DNA from: Pseudomonas yamanorum
GTDB taxonomy: Bacteria > Pseudomonadota > Gammaproteobacteria > Pseudomonadales > Pseudomonadaceae
Length of the DNA: 64,000 nt
Direction of reading: 5' to 3'
Assembly (NCBI RefSeq): GCF_900105735.1
Contig: NZ_LT629793.1
Span: forward strand, 4,712,001 to 4,776,000
Shown: positions 43,701-52,188 of the stretch, piece after piece
Numbering within the stretch: the stretch's first letter is position 1
Layout: each line of letters opens with the position of its first letter
Notes under the pieces: generated by a model
What the model saw: only the letters and a program-made list of their open reading frames with translations
What the model was told of the DNA's origin: nothing
The model's database searches: none
Translations under genes and position numbers: made by a program

Positions 43701-46324
43701 CGCAGATCGTTGTCGTCGAATCGCCCCAGCGCCCGGGCGCGTTTACCTTGCAGCATGAGCATCAGGCGCAGCGGCTCGGTCAGGCATTCGCGACGGTGCT
43801 GGGTGGTGAAAGGCGCCGCCGCGGGATCACCGAGGAAGGTGCGGGTGATCAAGCTTTCGTAGGCCCCGGCGAGGTCGAGTTCCTTGACCAGGGTCTTCAG
43901 GTACTCCAGGGACAGGCCGGTGGTCAGCCGGGTGGTTTCAAGGGCATTGGGGCCGGTGACATCGAGCTTCATGTAGGTCAGGCGCTGGGCCAGCGTCGGG
44001 TCGATGTTTTGCTGGGCCAGTTGCAACAACGACAGGGTGCTGCGGCGGGTACTGGGCACCGTCACATACTTGAACGGTGTACCCGGGCCCGCGTATTCGG
44101 ACAGGTATTCGCGCTCCTGGCTGACCGCGTCGGGCAGGTCCAGTTGCACCGACCAGGCGTGTTCAAGCTGGAAGTCTTCGCGCAGGCGCTGGTCCAGGCG
44201 GCGCTGGCCGAAGTCGTCGAAGGGTTCCAGCTCGCGCTCGAGCAATTGCTGCGAGCGATGCAGGGCGCTGATCTGCGCGTGTATCAGGTGCTTGAGCGCC
44301 AGGCGTTCATCTGCCGGCAACTGGCTCAACTCCCCAGGCAATGACGCGGCCAGGGTGGTGCTGCGTTGTTGTTCGAGCAGTTGTCCGTACGCCAGTTCGC
44401 GCGCCGGGCACACCGGGGTTTGCAGGGTAAACAGGGTTTGCTCTTTAAGTTTGTCCAGGCCTTCGGCCCGCTCCTGGGCGAACGGAGGCACCGGGAAGAG
44501 GGAGATCAGCGCATACGCCTGTTGTTCGCTGGCGTACAGCTGCTGTTGCAACGAGTATTCAATCGGGTCGCCGGTCAGCAGCGACAGTTGCAGGGTGACG
44601 CCTTGCGCTTCGCTCGACAGCTTGAACAGCGAGTGTTCCAGGGCTTGGCGGGATTCGAAACGCTGCAGGCCCCCTGCATTGCCGGGCCAGTACAGCAACA
44701 GGCTGTGGGGCGCCGAAGAGCTCAGGGCGCTGGTCTGGGTGATGAGCAACAGGCCTGTCAGCTCCTCGGGACCTTCCCTTGGGTCACGGCTGGAGAGTAT
44801 CAGGCGGGTCACCGCGACAGCCGGGCGGCGTTCCGGGGCCGCGGGGTGTTCCGTGACGGCCAGGAGCAGGCGGTGTTCCTCATCGCTGATCTGCAGGAGC
44901 GCATGCTGGATGGCGCCTTCGGCGCGCAGGGCGGCGAGCCGCGCCTGATAGAGCGCGTCATAGTCCGGATTGGGTTTTTGCCGCAGCTCAAGTTGATCGA
45001 AGGCGGCTTTTTTGGCCAGCAGGCCGCTGGCGGCATCATTGCCGGCCTGCTCTGCGTCTTTCAGCGCTTGCATCAAACCCTTCAACTGCGCCAGCCGGGC
45101 GGTTTGCTCAGGGCCATCGCCCAGGAAGCGTTCCAGTGCACTGCGTTGTTGCCTGATCGCGGCCCAGCGTTGGCCCAGGGCAATGTCGGCGCTGAGGTGG
45201 CCGAAGGGCAGGGCAGGAGGCAGGTCGTCAGCGTCCGGGCTGGGCGTATCTGCCAGTTGATGCGGTGCGATAAGCATCGGTATTTCCCGGCGCTGGCTGT
45301 CCAGGCGGTCGGCATCATCGAGGGCGTGGCTAGCGTAACGGGCCAGGTCACTGCCATTGCGATGACGGTTGCGCAGGCTTTCCAGCTGAGCCGCGTGCAG
45401 GTGCGACAGCAGGTCCAGAATGCCGTGCTCCAGGGGGGCGGTGCGCGAGCTGTATTCGAAGGTGACAGCGTCAGCCGCAACGTCCGGCGGGATCAGTTGC
45501 TGATGCGCTGCGACCAGCCACTGCTCCATGTCGCTGCGTTGGCTGAAGACCATCACGCCGGGTTGCCGGCAGGGCAGGTACAGGGTTTGTGTCGACAGCG
45601 GCTCCTGGCCCACGGAGATGACCCAGGCACCAGCCAATTTGACCTTGCTCTGGTTGGGCAGCAGCAACGCCAGCTGGCAGGTCTCGACGGGGCGTACGCC
45701 ATTGGTGGGGGTGACCGGGTTGAGCACTGTCTGCAACGAGATCAGTTGTTGGGCACTCAGCCTTCCCTGGGCATAGGCCGATTGCCCGCAGGCTTCGAAA
45801 TGCTGGCAGTACAGTTGTGCCGCCCGCTCGCGACGGGACAACGGCGTACCCGGCGCCCGGGTACTCCAATAGTTCTCCCAGCGGGCGCTGAGCAATTTCC
45901 CCAGGCCCAGTGCCTGGAGCCGTTTGAGCAATTGCACGGGCGTGAGGGCTGACAGGCGGTGGGACGCCAGGCCGACTACGGTGCTGCGGGCATCCAGAGT
46001 GGGCGAGATGTCTGGAAACTGGCAGATAAATCCCCAGGCATCCACCAGGCTGACGAAGTGCTCGTCGTGATCTTCGGTCTTGAGAAAACCCAGGCCGACC
46101 GGTGCGGCGCCCAGTTGCCAATGCTCTGTGAGCAGTTGTTCGATGGAGTCGCGTACGCCGGGCGCCTGGGCGACCAGTTGATGCAGCTCCTGTTGGCTTT
46201 CGCGCCAGCGCGCGGAGGCTTGCAAGGACAGGCTCTGGTCCTGGAGACGGGCCTGGCCTGGAAGCGACGGTGAGGCGAAGTCGCTCAGGGTGGCAGACGG
46301 GGGAAGTAGGGTGAGGTCACTCAT
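40748..46324 (-). CDS. Giant dermonecrotic-toxin-like (DUF6543-type) protein without NEL domain
   Basis: 1858 aa from the Met of MSDLTLLPPSA; the 40 upstream codons lack a ribosome site. No Sec signal. A motif of the form LYxPxxxxxLxxFxSxxxLexxL recurs near residues 245 (TLYLPCRQPGVMVFSQ), 545 (LLYWPGNAGGLQRFES) and 933 (LLYLPNSPDNQDLRRYPS), and also once in the NEL protein at 13880. A hydrophobic region lies near residues 1045-1120 (LKIALGLVPFVGSVVALYDAW). The Arg-rich C-terminus ends in AHFHYDKVGAQFDEFTKAHL and GNIGRALATRHFAGV. No LRR or catalytic box is recognisable. Toxin activity and export route are unproven. Confidence 0.75.
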   Translation of the reverse strand: MSDLTLLPPSATLSDFASPSLPGQARLQDQSLSLQASARWRESQQELHQLVAQAPGVRDSIEQLLTEHWQLGAAPVGLGFLKTEDHDEHFVSLVDAWGFICQFPDISPTLDARSTVVGLASHRLSALTPVQLLKRLQALGLGKLLSARWENYWSTRAPGTPLSRRERAAQLYCQHFEACGQSAYAQGRLSAQQLISLQTVLNPVTPTNGVRPVETCQLALLLPNQSKVKLAGAWVISVGQEPLSTQTLYLPCRQPGVMVFSQRSDMEQWLVAAHQQLIPPDVAADAVTFEYSSRTAPLEHGILDLLSHLHAAQLESLRNRHRNGSDLARYASHALDDADRLDSQRREIPMLIAPHQLADTPSPDADDLPPALPFGHLSADIALGQRWAAIRQQRSALERFLGDGPEQTARLAQLKGLMQALKDAEQAGNDAASGLLAKKAAFDQLELRQKPNPDYDALYQARLAALRAEGAIQHALLQISDEEHRLLLAVTEHPAAPERRPAVAVTRLILSSRDPREGPEELTGLLLITQTSALSSSAPHSLLLYWPGNAGGLQRFESRQALEHSLFKLSSEAQGVTLQLSLLTGDPIEYSLQQQLYASEQQAYALISLFPVPPFAQERAEGLDKLKEQTLFTLQTPVCPARELAYGQLLEQQRSTTLAASLPGELSQLPADERLALKHLIHAQISALHRSQQLLERELEPFDDFGQRRLDQRLREDFQLEHAWSVQLDLPDAVSQEREYLSEYAGPGTPFKYVTVPSTRRSTLSLLQLAQQNIDPTLAQRLTYMKLDVTGPNALETTRLTTGLSLEYLKTLVKELDLAGAYESLITRTFLGDPAAAPFTTQHRRECLTEPLRLMLMLQGKRARALGRFDDNDLRLLNIAIDADNAGAWQAQGKKIVLLPATLSAGGEDTDFGPTTLSGATFIQEQISGTTLLYLPNSPDNQDLRRYPSLELARKALYDLSLVSGMSAYLAGLAIKGNTAAHLARIAQAQQRNFDPIFAVGTPWPATTSLAAHLLNAHMGRVIEAHRATSRSNAALLLEQNALRAGLIFNYLKIALGLVPFVGSVVALYDAWSSANLATAAFLRGNVGHGLAEVEAVLLSLIDCAMDILPGSLALPVNARAATRQRQLRHLASSAASLHLPSVTQARRAAQRFAGYEYEGVISLAGLQPQPHGFYRNVYRHTEGDFIVRRGRIYQVELAGDPLDWRLSPTRSKTYKQPIALDENGEWDTHYGVYGSAFKGGLAGGGSVLGHMAEVLDPIWPQSIRDYLPRWWTDRALRRQQALANSINSREDLIALSINRTEELMARTDSAGPAIRRSFEQDIELYSRQYQELTEFVPFTSGNRQRAIREDISRNAARLTLTTLNRARYHFKQIEARVLELGTHNMTAISPEVFDTLAIIPAMLEILRQRKRISSEILRDLDRIDADFSQFNRWFDQVTDAAHRTRLSPMLEQFRRTLNDSYRTHLKLLHRFDTLETYPEVAELSWFYLRAQARDSYAKVNRAWASHFELPNASANITQRRKVLEDCIQAYEQFRLTIRTWNLGYPQHFDQAQLSAFFGDIDQMIELARRAIKESPASRPPAGQPVRRVFDTEDNISLVGTESIDPQTQATTYRVESARGRAETWVKGPGGKSRLKDSAASEPAPPESNVKPFVLSEARTRLDNVAQYESRAIAYTEQKMLPVDLEHLLVSEAAELNLRANRLERLDPTEDLVRQLRAKAAELTIKGRNLRIRQTLASKTPTEGYLDYLREQRVVEIRKGEPARNLNEGKKGRADFLQEYVVQDLTQTPPATLWYAHFHYDKVGAQFDEFTKAHLKIPEQRNLGLQWQVAQAQAGATVDPIWRGNIGRALATRHFAGV

Positions 46325-46527
46325 GATGGTGTGTTCATGCTCTGGTGAGACCGGGCTTGCCGGTGAATGCACCATTAAAGAGGCGGGGCCAGGGCGTGAG
46401 GTGATAGATAGATACGCGGATGACCGTTGGGCGCCCTTCATCAAACTGTCACTGAACTGTGGCAGCGCGCTTGTACAAACTTCATCAGACTCGCGCTCTA
46501 CTGGGGTTCTGCGTTTCGGTGTTTTTC

Positions 46528-47547
46528 ATGCGCGTGTTTTTTTTCATGGCCGCTCTGTTATTCGGCCTGCCGTCCTTTGCGGCTTCTCGATGTGATGTGA
46601 ATGTTCCGACTGAACGGGTCGATCTGGAACAGGTGAGCCTGGCCTACCAGAGCATTGGTCGCGCCTCCGACCCAGCCTTGCTGCTGGTAATGGGCCTGGG
46701 CGGGCAGTTGATTCACTGGCCGGACGAAGTGGTGGTGGCCCTGTGTGAGCAGGGCTTTCGGGTGATTCGCTATGACAACCGTGATGTGGGCCTGTCGACC
46801 TGGCGCCAGGCACCGGCCAGCGCCAACCTGACGTTCGAAGTGCTGCGCTACAAACTTGGCCTTCCAGTGGCGGCGCCCTACACCCTGACCGACATGGCGG
46901 ACGACGCACTCGGCCTGATGGACGGCTTGCATATCCAGCAATTCCACGTATTGGGCGCAAGCATGGGCGGCATGATCGCCCAGCACCTGGCGGCCATGGC
47001 GCCGCAACGGGTGGAAAGCCTGACCCTGATCATGACCACCTCCGGCGCCGAAGGCCTGCCGGCACCGAGTGCGGCGCTGGTACAACTGTTGTCGCGGCGC
47101 AGCGCGCCCAATCGTGAGGTGGCCCTGGAACAACAGGCCGACCTGCTGGCGGCGCTGGGCAGTCCTTATGTGAAGGATGATCGCAAGGTGCTGTTGCAGC
47201 AGGCGGCGCAGTCTTACGACCGGGCGTTCAATCCTGACGGTGTGAAACGCCAGATCATGGCGATCCTTGCCGAACCGAGCCGGGTGCCGTTGCTCAATCA
47301 ACTGCGGGTACCGACGCTGGTGGTGCATGGCACGGCCGACCCGCTGCTGCCGGTGATGCATGGGGTGCACTTGGCGGCGCATATCCAGGGCAGCCAGTTG
47401 CGGCTGATCCCTGGGCTGGCCCATCGTTTCCAGGAGGCGTTCAAGGCGCCGTTGCTGGCGGCGGTCTTGCCCTATTTGCAAGAGCATCGGCAGGATGCGG
47501 CGCATTGGGCGCAGATCGACACGGTGGTACCTGCGAAGGTTTTGTAA
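46528..47547 (+). CDS. Alpha/beta hydrolase with signal peptide
   Basis: 339 aa from [13 protein letters not shown]; a GTG 69 bases upstream is also open, but neither has a clear ribosome site. The signal peptide ends at PSFA/ASRCD. Catalytic elements: oxyanion strand [15 protein letters not shown], nucleophile Ser in LGASMGGM, acid Asp in HGTADPLLP, and His in [16 protein letters not shown] is typical of the proline-iminopeptidase/esterase-like branch. It is probably a periplasmic or exported esterase. Divergent from the giant toxin-like gene. Confidence 0.82.
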   Translation: MRVFFFMAALLFGLPSFAASRCDVNVPTERVDLEQVSLAYQSIGRASDPALLLVMGLGGQLIHWPDEVVVALCEQGFRVIRYDNRDVGLSTWRQAPASANLTFEVLRYKLGLPVAAPYTLTDMADDALGLMDGLHIQQFHVLGASMGGMIAQHLAAMAPQRVESLTLIMTTSGAEGLPAPSAALVQLLSRRSAPNREVALEQQADLLAALGSPYVKDDRKVLLQQAAQSYDRAFNPDGVKRQIMAILAEPSRVPLLNQLRVPTLVVHGTADPLLPVMHGVHLAAHIQGSQLRLIPGLAHRFQEAFKAPLLAAVLPYLQEHRQDAAHWAQIDTVVPAKVL

Positions 47548-47609
47548 GGGCTTGACGGGGTGTATCGTGGGACCTTTCCGGCGTTTAATGCCAGCGAGGT
47601 TGCCTAGTC

Positions 47610-48266
47610 ATGAGTACTCCCCTGAAAATCGATTTCGTCAGCGACGTGTCGTGTCCCTGGTGCATCATTGGCCTGCGTGGCTTGACCGAGGCCCTGGACC
47701 AACTGGGTCCGGAGGTGCAGGCCGAGATTCATTTCCAGCCTTTTGAGCTGAACCCGAACATGGCTGCTGAAGGCCAGAACATTACCGAGCACATCACCGA
47801 AAAGTACGGTTCCACGGCTGAGCAGTCCCAGGCTAACCGGGCGCGGATTCGTGATATGGGTGCGGAGTTGGGGTTTGCGTTTCGTACCGACGGGCAGAGT
47901 CGTATCTACAACACGTTTGATGCGCATCGTCTGTTGCATTGGGCGGGGCTTGAGGGGTTGCAGTACAACCTTAAGGAAGCGCTGTTCAAGGCGTACTTTA
48001 CGGATCAGCAGGATCCGTCGGATCACGGGACGTTGGCGGGGATTGCCGAGGGTGTCGGGTTGGACCGGGTACGGGCTGAAGCGATTCTGGCTTCGGATGA
48101 ATATGCCGCCGAGGTGCGGGAGCAGGAGCAGTTGTGGGTTTCTCGTGGGGTGACTTCTGTGCCTACGATCGTGTTCAACGATCAGTATGCGGTGAGTGGT
48201 GGGCAGCCGGCTGAGGCTTTTGTTGGGGCGATTCGGCAGATTATCAGTGAGGCTGGCAGGGGGTGA
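47610..48266 (+). CDS. DsbA-family oxidoreductase (FrnE-like)
   Basis: 218 aa with GAGGTTGCCTAGTC before the ATG and no signal peptide, so cytoplasmic. The thioredoxin-fold active site is C15-P-W-C18 in DVSCPWCIIG; the cis-Pro loop is GVTSVPTIVFND. GQSRIYNTFDAHRLLHWA is typical of the FrnE/polyketide-type subfamily, which acts as disulfide isomerase or glutathione-linked reductase. It ends just before the first large palindromic repeat. Confidence 0.88.
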   Translation: MSTPLKIDFVSDVSCPWCIIGLRGLTEALDQLGPEVQAEIHFQPFELNPNMAAEGQNITEHITEKYGSTAEQSQANRARIRDMGAELGFAFRTDGQSRIYNTFDAHRLLHWAGLEGLQYNLKEALFKAYFTDQQDPSDHGTLAGIAEGVGLDRVRAEAILASDEYAAEVREQEQLWVSRGVTSVPTIVFNDQYAVSGGQPAEAFVGAIRQIISEAGRG

Positions 48267-48267
48267 T

Positions 48268-49090
48268 GGGGGCATATCCGTTGCTGCGGTAACGGCCTCC
48301 TATGGTTCCGCTCTTACAGCGGGTCACTTTTGAAAAGCGCAAAAGTAACCAAAACGCTCTGCCCCGCCTGTCGGCACCTCGCTTAGGCTCGGTGTTCCCT
48401 CACTCCGGCATTGCTCCGCGGGCCGCCGCGACGGGCCATCCATGGCCCGGCGCGGCTAAACCGGCGTCCTGCCGGTTTACCCGCTCCGCAATACCTGCGT
48501 TCGGCCTCGGGCTTATTGGGGCAGTCAGATCAAAATCAAAAGCAAAAGCACAGCGGCCTACCGGCCGGCTTGAGTGTTAAAAGCAAAGACAAAATCCAGA
48601 GCGAAAGCCAAATCTGAAGCTGATGCAGCTCTGCTTTTCTGTGGGAGCTGGCTTGCCTGCGATCCAGGCACCTCGGTGCATCAGGTACACCGAGGTGATG
48701 CCATCGCAGGCAAGCCAGCTCCCACATTTGACCGTGCCCGCTTTAGCTTTTGATTTTGCTGTTGCTCTAAAACACTCAAGCCGGCCGGGAGGCCGCTGTG
48801 CTCTTGATCTGCTTTTGATCTTGATCTTAGGCGCCCCGTTAAACCACGCTGGCCGAACGCAGGCTTTGGAGCGTGGGTAACCCGGCAGGACGCCGGGTTA
48901 GCCGCGCTGGGCCATGGATGGCCCATCGCGGCGGCCCACGGTCCAAAGCCGGAGTGAGGGCACACCGAGCCTAGGCGAGGTGCCGAGTGGTGGGGCAAGA
49001 GCGTTTTGCTTACTTTTGCGCTGTTCAAAAGTGAGCCGCTGTAAGAGCGGAACCATAAGAGGCCGTTACCGCAGCAACGGATATGCCCCC
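48268..49090. repeat. Large palindromic intergenic element, copy 1
   Basis: An 823-bp imperfect inverted repeat. The outer ends read GGGGGCATATCCGTTGCTGC... and ...GCAGCAACGGATATGCCCCC; complementarity with small gaps continues about 300 bp inwards. The right arm has perfect hairpins (TAACCCGGC/GCCGGGTTA at 48878-48900; GCCGCG/CGCGGC at 48901-48932). A REPIN forms the centre. A second copy is at 57388-58199. Short open frames inside are shared with the repeat and are not treated as genes. Confidence 0.9.
48641..48725. repeat. REPIN at the centre of palindromic element copy 1
   Basis: Arms 48641-48663 (GTGGGAGCTGGCTTGCCTGC plus GAT) and 48703-48725 are exact complements. The flanks TGATGCAGCTCTGCTTTTCT and ATTTGACCGTGCCCGCTTTA are identical in copy 2, so the REPIN predates duplication. 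Confidence 0.88.
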
Positions 49091-49096
49091 CCCAGC

Positions 49097-49867
49097 TCAA
49101 TCAAACTTGTAGCTGATAGCCCCCTGCACCTGCCCCTGATTCACATCCCCGGTCTCCTTGACAATACTGCTATTGGCCGCCGACCCCACCAAGTGAATCC
49201 AGCTGGCACTGGTCAACAGCGACCACTTCGCATCCAGGGGAAACTCAAAACTCTGCGTCAACGTCAGGTTCTGAAACCCGGCACTGGCGTTATACGGCCG
49301 AAACCCCGAAGCCGCAGCCTCATTGGCATCTACCCCAAAAAACGTCTGCGCCTGCCGAGCATCGGCGAAATGCGCCATCAAACCGGTGCTGCCGATAATC
49401 CCGCGGCCCATCGGATACCCCAACTCCCCGCCGAGCTTACCCACCACCCCACTTTGATCATGCCCACCGCCCACGGCCTGACCCACCTGTGCATACACCC
49501 GCCAGAACTCAGCCGGAGCGTACTGAATGAACCCCCCGACCTCCGCCATATCCGGAACGTCCCGCAAGCCCCGCAACGAACCGTTCGCCGTCCGCCCCGG
49601 CAAGTAGTTGATATAAGGCCCAGCAGTAAAGCCATGGGTATTGAGGGCGCTCCAGGTCAGCCCATCGTCGCTACCCAGGCTGACACTCCCCCAATCCAGG
49701 TCGAAATAAGGAATCGGCTGTGTTTCGTAGCGGCTGCCCGTCGGATCATGGGGTTGATAGCTGACGCCCACGCCCGCTTCACCGGTAATCCCGTCCGCCA
49801 GCGCCGCGCTCGAAACACTCCACAGTCCAAATAAACCGGCAAATACAGCAAAAGTAACCCTGAACAT
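49097..49867 (-). CDS. MipA/OmpV-family outer-membrane protein
   Basis: 256 aa from MFRVTFAVFAGLFG, preceded by AAGGATATGGCTTC; 66 upstream open codons carry no signal sequence. The signal peptide ends at ALA/DGITGEAG. The beta-barrel pattern includes GVGVSYQPHDPTGSRYETQPIPYFDLDWG, ALNTHGFTAGPYINYLPGR and the terminal GAISYKF. MipA-type proteins scaffold peptidoglycan synthases in E. coli, while OmpV-type ones are porin-like. It is divergent from the sigma-54 operon and its promoter may share the intervening control sites. Confidence 0.82.
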   Translation of the reverse strand: MFRVTFAVFAGLFGLWSVSSAALADGITGEAGVGVSYQPHDPTGSRYETQPIPYFDLDWGSVSLGSDDGLTWSALNTHGFTAGPYINYLPGRTANGSLRGLRDVPDMAEVGGFIQYAPAEFWRVYAQVGQAVGGGHDQSGVVGKLGGELGYPMGRGIIGSTGLMAHFADARQAQTFFGVDANEAAASGFRPYNASAGFQNLTLTQSFEFPLDAKWSLLTSASWIHLVGSAANSSIVKETGDVNQGQVQGAISYKFD

Positions 49868-49940
49868 GAAGCCATATCCTTTTGTGAACATGCGCGCATG
49901 AACGCGCAAACGCCCTGCCTTAGGCAAGCACTCATCTAGG

Positions 49941-49966
49941 TTGTAGCAAGCTACAAAAATTGTAGC
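49941..49966. promoter_or_regulatory. Candidate enhancer site for the operon's sigma-54 activator
   Basis: TTGTAGC-AA-GCTACAA (49941-49956) is a perfect 16-bp palindrome, with a third half-site TTGTAGC at 49960-49966. Its centre is about 108 bp upstream of the predicted sigma-54 start, the usual distance for NtrC-type activators. Confidence 0.55.
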
Positions 49967-50029
49967 CGGTTTCGACACAACTACACGTCGATACCCGCCA
50001 AACCCTTTGAAAACGGGGGATGGTGGCAC

Positions 50030-50046
50030 TTGGCACGCTCCATGCT
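50030..50046 (+). promoter_or_regulatory. Sigma-54 (-24/-12) promoter of the six-gene operon
   Basis: TTGGCACGCTCCATGCT fits YTGGCACGRNNNTTGCW except at two positions. The invariant GG (50032-50033) and GC (50044-50045) are exactly ten bases apart. Transcription should start near 50057, about 40 bp before the first gene. Confidence 0.75.
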
Positions 50047-50096
50047 CTATCCCCTGCAAGCGCAACAGCGCGTTCCTACTTCATAGGTAAATGCAG

Positions 50097-50801
50097 ATGA
50101 TCCAATGGCATATCGTGTGTGACTTCGACGGGACCATCACTCCCACCGACGTCATCGACAACGTCCTCCAACGCTTCGCCGGCCCAGAGTGGGAAACCAT
50201 CGAGCAGGAATGGCTGGATGGGCACATCGGTTCGCGCGAATGCCTGAGCCGTCAACTGGCGCTGATCAAGGCAACCCCGGCCGAGTTGCTGGCGTATTTC
50301 GACAGTGTGGAGATCGACCCGGACTTCCCGGACTTCGTCGACCATGTCATGGGCCTGGGCGCTTCCATTGAAGTGGTCAGCGATGGCATCGAACAAGGCA
50401 TCGCGCGGATTCTGTCGCGCAACTATGTGACCTTGCTGCCAATCCTCGCCAACCGCCTCCGCCAGGTCGACCAGAACAGCTGGCGCATCGACTTCCCGTA
50501 TTCCAGCGACGCCTGCCGTGCTGCTTCCGGCAACTGCAAGTGCAAGTCCACGCCGCGCAACAAGCGCGTGCTGGTGATCGGCGACGGCAAGTCCGACATG
50601 TGCGTGGCCTCCACCGCCGACTTCGTCTTCGCCAAGGCCAGCCTGGCCGATTACTGCGAAACCAACAACATTCCTTACGCGCGGTTCGACACCTTCGCCG
50701 AACTGCCGGCATTGCTGGCCAAGCTGCCTCAGGGCATCGCCGCCAACGCCAACGCTTTCAGCACCTCTTCCGACAATCAGGAACTCTTCCACCATGTCTG
50801 A
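50097..50801 (+). CDS. MtnX-like HAD-IB phosphatase
   Basis: 234 aa from the second ATG (MIQWHIVCDF), which has AGG nine bases upstream; an ATG six bases earlier is too close to it. HAD motifs are present: DFDGTITPTD (nucleophile Asp), VVSDG, and VIGDGKSDM. Resembles MtnX and phosphoserine-phosphatase-like enzymes that dephosphorylate small phosphorylated metabolites. No methionine-salvage genes are next to it, so it probably acts on the pathway encoded by this operon. It is first in the operon and overlaps the aminotransferase gene by eight bases. Confidence 0.85.
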   Translation: MIQWHIVCDFDGTITPTDVIDNVLQRFAGPEWETIEQEWLDGHIGSRECLSRQLALIKATPAELLAYFDSVEIDPDFPDFVDHVMGLGASIEVVSDGIEQGIARILSRNYVTLLPILANRLRQVDQNSWRIDFPYSSDACRAASGNCKCKSTPRNKRVLVIGDGKSDMCVASTADFVFAKASLADYCETNNIPYARFDTFAELPALLAKLPQGIAANANAFSTSSDNQELFHHV

Positions 50802-52188
50802 TATCCGCATCGCTACCGCAGAAGACCAGGTTCTTCTGGATAAAGAAGCCAAGTACTGCTCCTACGGCGATACCGTTCACTACATCGACCCTCCGCGTAT
50901 TTTCAGCCGTTGCGAAGGCTCCTACGTGTGGGACACCGAAGACCAGGCTTACCTCGACCTGCAAATGTGGTACTCGGCCGTTAACTTCGGTTACGCCAAC
51001 CCGCGCCTGAACAACGCGCTGAAACAGCAGATCGACACCCTGCCGCAAATCGCCAGCCAGTACCTGCACAAAGGCAAGATCGAGCTGTCGGAAATGATCG
51101 CAGTCGACGCCAAGAAAAAATTCGGCCTCGACGGTCGCGTGCACTTCAACGTGGGCGGTTCGCAGTCCATCGAGGACTCCCTGAAGGTTGTGCGTAACGC
51201 CACCAACGGCAAGAGCCTGATGTTTGCCTTTGAAGGCGGCTACCACGGTCGTACCCTCGGCGCTTCGTCGATCACCTCGAGCTACCGCTACCGTCGCCGC
51301 TACGGCCACTTCGGCGAGCGCGCCAACTTCATCCCGTTCCCGTACCACTTCCGTGGCCCGAAAGGCATGACCAAGGAAGAATACGGCAGCCACTGCGTGC
51401 AGCAGTTCGCCCGTCTGTTCGAAACTGAATACAATGGCGTGTGGGACCCGAAAGTCGGCCAGAGCGAATACGCGGCCTTCTACGTCGAGCCGATCCAAGG
51501 CACGGGCGGCTACGTAATCCCGCCGATGAACTTCTACAGCGAGCTCAAGCAGGTCCTCGACCAGCACGGCATCCTGATGGTCGTCGACGAAATCCAGATG
51601 GGCTTCTGGCGTACCGGCAAGCTGTGGTCGATCGAACACTTCGACGTCAAACCTGACGTGATCGTCTTCGGCAAGGCACTGACCAACGGCCTGAACCCGC
51701 TGGGCGGCATCTGGGCCAAGGAAGAGTTGATCAACCCTAAGATTTTCCCGCCAGGCTCCACTCACTCCACCTTCGCGTCGAACCCGTTGGGCACCGCGGT
51801 AGGCCTGGAAATGTTCAAGATGACCAGCGAAGTCGACTACGGCGCGATGGTCATGGCCAAGGGCAAATACTTCCTGGCCGGCCTGCAAGAGCTGCAGAAG
51901 CGCTTCCCGATCATCGGCGACGTCGATGGCCTGGGCCTGGCCCTGCGCTGCGAAATCTGCGGCCCGGACGGCTTCACTCCGGACAAGGCGACCCTGGACT
52001 ACATGGTCGAGGAAGGCATGAAGGGCGACATGGTGGTTGACGGTCAGAAACTCGGCCTGATCCTCGACGTGGGCGGCTACTACAAAAACGTGATCACCCT
52101 GGCTCCATCGCTGGAAATCAGCTACCCGGAAATCGACCTGGGCCTGAAGCTGCTCGAGCAACTGCTTGTGCGAGCGACCAAACGGTGA
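50794..52188 (+). CDS. Class III PLP-dependent aminotransferase
   Basis: 464 aa with an AGGAAC ribosome site inside the preceding gene. PLP fold features are NVGGSQSIEDSLK, FEGGYHGRTLG, MVVDEIQMGFWRTG and Lys294 in VFGKALTNG, the Schiff-base lysine. Related enzymes act on omega-amino or diamine substrates. The N-terminal CSYGDTVHYIDPPRI and the conserved RYRRRYGHFGE are not diagnostic for a known biosynthetic branch. In context with a phosphatase, a hydrolase and an acyltransferase, it likely installs or removes an amine in an unknown small molecule. Confidence 0.88.
   Translation: MSDIRIATAEDQVLLDKEAKYCSYGDTVHYIDPPRIFSRCEGSYVWDTEDQAYLDLQMWYSAVNFGYANPRLNNALKQQIDTLPQIASQYLHKGKIELSEMIAVDAKKKFGLDGRVHFNVGGSQSIEDSLKVVRNATNGKSLMFAFEGGYHGRTLGASSITSSYRYRRRYGHFGERANFIPFPYHFRGPKGMTKEEYGSHCVQQFARLFETEYNGVWDPKVGQSEYAAFYVEPIQGTGGYVIPPMNFYSELKQVLDQHGILMVVDEIQMGFWRTGKLWSIEHFDVKPDVIVFGKALTNGLNPLGGIWAKEELINPKIFPPGSTHSTFASNPLGTAVGLEMFKMTSEVDYGAMVMAKGKYFLAGLQELQKRFPIIGDVDGLGLALRCEICGPDGFTPDKATLDYMVEEGMKGDMVVDGQKLGLILDVGGYYKNVITLAPSLEISYPEIDLGLKLLEQLLVRATKR

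Noticed and set aside
46459..46527. GTG start extending the alpha/beta hydrolase by 23 residues
   Set aside because: Would place a polar stretch (KLHQTRALL) before the signal peptide and has no ribosome site; the ATG at 46528 fits the export signal better, though not decisively.
48302..48580. Open frame of 92 codons in palindromic element copy 1, with a near-identical one at 57416-57694
   Set aside because: Falls wholly inside the repeat, runs through its hairpins, and is conserved only because the repeat is. No ribosome site.
48623..48880. Open frames across the REPIN in both elements (also 57737-58072)
   Set aside because: Translate repeat arms; no protein-like conservation or start signals.
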